A stretch of 64,000 nucleotides of DNA from Swingsia samuiensis. GTDB lineage: Bacteria > Pseudomonadota > Alphaproteobacteria > Acetobacterales > Acetobacteraceae. Every line of letters starts with the position of its first letter. The first letter of the stretch is position 1. The notes beneath the pieces were generated by a model. It saw only the letters and a list, made by a program, of their open reading frames with translations, ran no database searches and had not been told where the DNA came from. Below are positions 61,751 through 64,000 of the stretch, piece by piece. Position numbers and translations under genes: made by a program. The stretch is from assembly GCF_006542355.1 (NCBI RefSeq), contig NZ_CP038141.1, positions 901,001 through 965,000 of the forward strand. The letters are read 5' to 3'.

Positions 61751-63649
61751 TTATTTAAATACACTTTGGTAAAAATTTAACTCTCTCACTAGAGCATCCT
61801 CAATAACTTCCTTTTCCCTAAATCCATGGCCTTCTTCAGGGTAAATATGTAAAGAAGAATCTTTTAACTTCTCTTTCATAAGCTCTGCTTGAGATAGAGG
61901 AACAACTTTGTCGTTGCCTCCATGTAAGAACAAGACAGGAACATTTATTTTATCCGCTTGAGTTAAAGGAGAACGTTTTACGTACACTTGTTCTTTTTCA
62001 GGATAAGGACCGATTAAACTATCTAAATAACGAGCCTCAAATTTATGCGTTTCAGCAACCAATGCTCGCAAATCTGTTACGCCATATAAAGATGTTCCCG
62101 CTACAAATACGGAAGACTGGGCTAATGCAGACAATACCGTTAAACCGCCGGCGCTACTTCCTCGGATAACACATCGTTTTGGATCAACCCATCCTTGGTC
62201 AATAACAGCTTGGGCTCCTGCTATACAATCTTCAACATCAGCAACACCCCACTCGCCATCGAGCAATTCTCTGTATTTTCGTCCAAAGCCGGTAGAACCA
62301 CGATAGTTTACATCTAAAACAGCGAACCCTCTGGATGTCCACCATTGAACTTTAAACGCAAAACCTGGATTAGAACGACCTGTTGGTCCTCCATGTACGA
62401 TAACAACAAGTGGGGGTTTTTCATTTTCTATCAATGAATATTTACTACTCGTCGGTGCATAAAATAACGCATATGCTTCTATGCCGCCTTTCGTCGTAAA
62501 TGTTATCGGTTTTGGTATAGATATATCATCTGGCATAATGCCGTCTGGCAAACGAACACTGACCTTAAAACGATCAAATTTTCCTGTTTCTAAGTCTCCC
62601 AATGCGAGAGCAGGTGGAGCATTTTCAGGCGTGTCAATCCATGCGAACATTCCATTCTCTAGCGGTTCTGGAACGTTAAAAGGCGCTCCTAAATTTATTT
62701 TTTTCCATTCTTTCCCACAATAAAGAAACGTTTTATTCAAACCATTTTCTATACCCAGTGCAATAATTTTCGAATCTGTTAACGGAACATATGTTCTTTG
62801 GCCAAACACCCAGTGAGGAAGGCCTATTTCTGCACCAGCATCAGGTAAATTATCCTTTACCCACTCTTCATTCTGATGAGTAAATCTGACTGGTGTCCAT
62901 CTACCATTTTCATCTGACGTAGCGTAAAGTGTTTTTTCATCGGCCCATCTTGGTTCAATAATACTACACGTCTTACCAAAATTAAGACAAATGGCAGATC
63001 CTAATGTTTTCTTTTCTGAACTGAATGATGCCACATACAACTGAGTAACTGTCCATGGCATTTCAGGATTATTCCACGTAAACCATGCTAAATACTTCCC
63101 GTCAGGAGAAAGACGAGGGGCTGCATAAAAATCATTCCCTTTGTCTAAAACAGTTTCCTGACCTTCTAAGCTAATATAAAAAATTGTAGACTCAACTATA
63201 TTCTCTTTATGTAATTCTTTTATACAAAAAAAACCTTTTCCAACATTATCCCATTTTAAATCAGCATATCTTTTTTCATTTTTATCTTCATTTTTTATAA
63301 TATTTTTTGTTTTATTATCAAAAGAAAGCCAAACCCCACCTTCTTTACTATCACTATAAATAACTTCTGGAATATTATTTTTTAATCGAACATCCCAAGC
63401 CCCTCCACCATATTCATGCACTCGGGTGCCAACTTTTCGCTCTGGAGGTGTTAAATCAAACATATTCCCTTCAGGAGAGCGGCCGACCACGACTGATCTT
63501 CCATTTTCTTCAGGTCTTCCTTCTAACCAAAAAACCCAATTTTGAACTGTTTTTATCTCTGAAAAAGAAATGTTTTTCCCTGCCACTAATTCGGGAGTTA
63601 CCCAAGAAGGCCAATGTCCTGTTGAGAAAAGTTTTTTTTGATTGACCAT
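61751..63649 (-). CDS. S9 family peptidase (prolyl oligopeptidase-type)
   Basis: 632 residues, no signal peptide, cytoplasmic. An N-terminal beta-propeller (about 40-390, repeated strands such as RLSPDGKYLAWFTWNNPEMP) is followed by an alpha/beta hydrolase domain. Catalytic Ser499 in RGSSAGGLTVL, Asp in LHGGNDKVVPLSQ near 582, and His in YPEEGHGFREKE near 612. Known family: acylaminoacyl-peptidase or dipeptidyl aminopeptidase acting on short peptides. Single gene. Confidence 0.9.
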   Translation of the reverse strand: MVNQKKLFSTGHWPSWVTPELVAGKNISFSEIKTVQNWVFWLEGRPEENGRSVVVGRSPEGNMFDLTPPERKVGTRVHEYGGGAWDVRLKNNIPEVIYSDSKEGGVWLSFDNKTKNIIKNEDKNEKRYADLKWDNVGKGFFCIKELHKENIVESTIFYISLEGQETVLDKGNDFYAAPRLSPDGKYLAWFTWNNPEMPWTVTQLYVASFSSEKKTLGSAICLNFGKTCSIIEPRWADEKTLYATSDENGRWTPVRFTHQNEEWVKDNLPDAGAEIGLPHWVFGQRTYVPLTDSKIIALGIENGLNKTFLYCGKEWKKINLGAPFNVPEPLENGMFAWIDTPENAPPALALGDLETGKFDRFKVSVRLPDGIMPDDISIPKPITFTTKGGIEAYALFYAPTSSKYSLIENEKPPLVVIVHGGPTGRSNPGFAFKVQWWTSRGFAVLDVNYRGSTGFGRKYRELLDGEWGVADVEDCIAGAQAVIDQGWVDPKRCVIRGSSAGGLTVLSALAQSSVFVAGTSLYGVTDLRALVAETHKFEARYLDSLIGPYPEKEQVYVKRSPLTQADKINVPVLFLHGGNDKVVPLSQAELMKEKLKDSSLHIYPEEGHGFREKEVIEDALVRELNFYQSVFK

Positions 63650-63727
63650 TTTCCAACCTTCTTGTGATGTCCTAAGATAACAAAATCTGTAATATATCTT
63701 TTAACATTCTAACTTAAGGATACGAAA

Positions 63728-64000
63728 CTGTTTCATCTCACTCACATTCTTGCGCATCTTTTACAGCAATATGGTTACAGCGTTATTGGCTTAACTGTAA
63801 TGTTTGAAAGTATGGGCCTACCTTTACCTGCTGAAAGCTTGATTATTGCTTCTGCACTATATGCAGGAAGCACTCATCAGATGCAGATCCAATGGATTGC
63901 GCTTGCTGCTATCATTGGCGCCATTATGGGAGATAACTTTGGTTATCTTATTGGCCATCATTTTGGTTACAATCTTCTACAAAAGCACGGTAAAAAAATA
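63728..64000 (+). CDS. DedA family membrane protein, 5' part
   Basis: 91 codons to the window end, no stop. HLLQQYGYSVIGLTVMFESM then GLPLPAESLIIASALYAG and GAIMGDNFGYLIGHHFGY are DedA/SNARE-associated family motifs. An in-frame TAA at 63710 and the absence of any ATG, GTG or TTG before ATG 63806 leave CTG 63728 as the likeliest start, with AAGGA 7 nt upstream. Known role: DedA proteins act in undecaprenyl-phosphate or phospholipid translocation. Starting at ATG 63806 would remove the conserved first helix. Confidence 0.75.
   Translation, partial: MFHLTHILAHLLQQYGYSVIGLTVMFESMGLPLPAESLIIASALYAGSTHQMQIQWIALAAIIGAIMGDNFGYLIGHHFGYNLLQKHGKKI

Overview
The window looks like a chromosomal segment of an alphaproteobacterium of the acetic acid bacteria (Acetobacteraceae), from an AT-leaning lineage. 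The evidence is a hopanoid RND exporter (hpnN), a complete pqqABCDE cluster, a Hint-domain surface protein of the type common in this family, a Tat-exported GH32 fructan hydrolase, an OmpW beside an FNR-type regulator, and the hisG-hisD / infA-maf-rng-yacG / tRNA-Phe block. Genus is inference only; I could not run a search.

Layout. 1-6.6 kb: 3' part of hpnN, a type II-like sulfide:quinone oxidoreductase, a DUF3297 gene, an M48 protease lipoprotein and a large AIDA-like/Hint protein. 6.7-14 kb: an RND pump with no adjacent adaptor, flgF-flgG-flgA, and a FemAB-like acyltransferase. 14-25.6 kb: metQNI, RidA, an esterase, TonB, an unknown lipoprotein, GT61, prs, a histidine phosphatase and a GtrB/GtrII glucosylation pair. 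25.6-34.5 kb: a three-gene heavy-metal-type RND efflux operon, ompW and a divergent FNR-like regulator sharing an FNR box, a hendecad coiled-coil exported protein and an entericidin-like lipoprotein. 34.5-38.2 kb: an FMN riboswitch driving ribD-ribE-ribBA-ribH. 38.2-41.3 kb: pqqABCDE on the minus strand, with a terminator-like hairpin after pqqA. 41.4-47.8 kb: gmk, hisG, hisD, infA, maf, rng, yacG, tRNA-Phe and an aldo/keto reductase. 47.8-50.9 kb: an accessory islet made of decayed IS6-family copies around two minus-strand genes. 50.9-64 kb: MATE exporter, flgE-flgK-flgL, htpG, an SBF-like transporter, the GH32 enzyme, MgtC/SapB, an S9 peptidase and the start of a DedA gene.

Most of the window is well-ordered core and envelope metabolism: flavin and PQQ cofactor supply for periplasmic oxidation, efflux, flagella and LPS decoration. 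The most unusual region is 47791-50885. Two direct, internally deleted IS6 derivatives with recognisable ends (GGTGCTG...) bracket a candidate pore-forming toxin gene and a small multi-membrane-span gene that could be its immunity protein. The stop codon of the latter is supplied by an IS fragment. I propose this as a toxin-immunity cargo on an IS6 pseudo-compound unit; the function is inference from topology and gene arrangement, not demonstrated.
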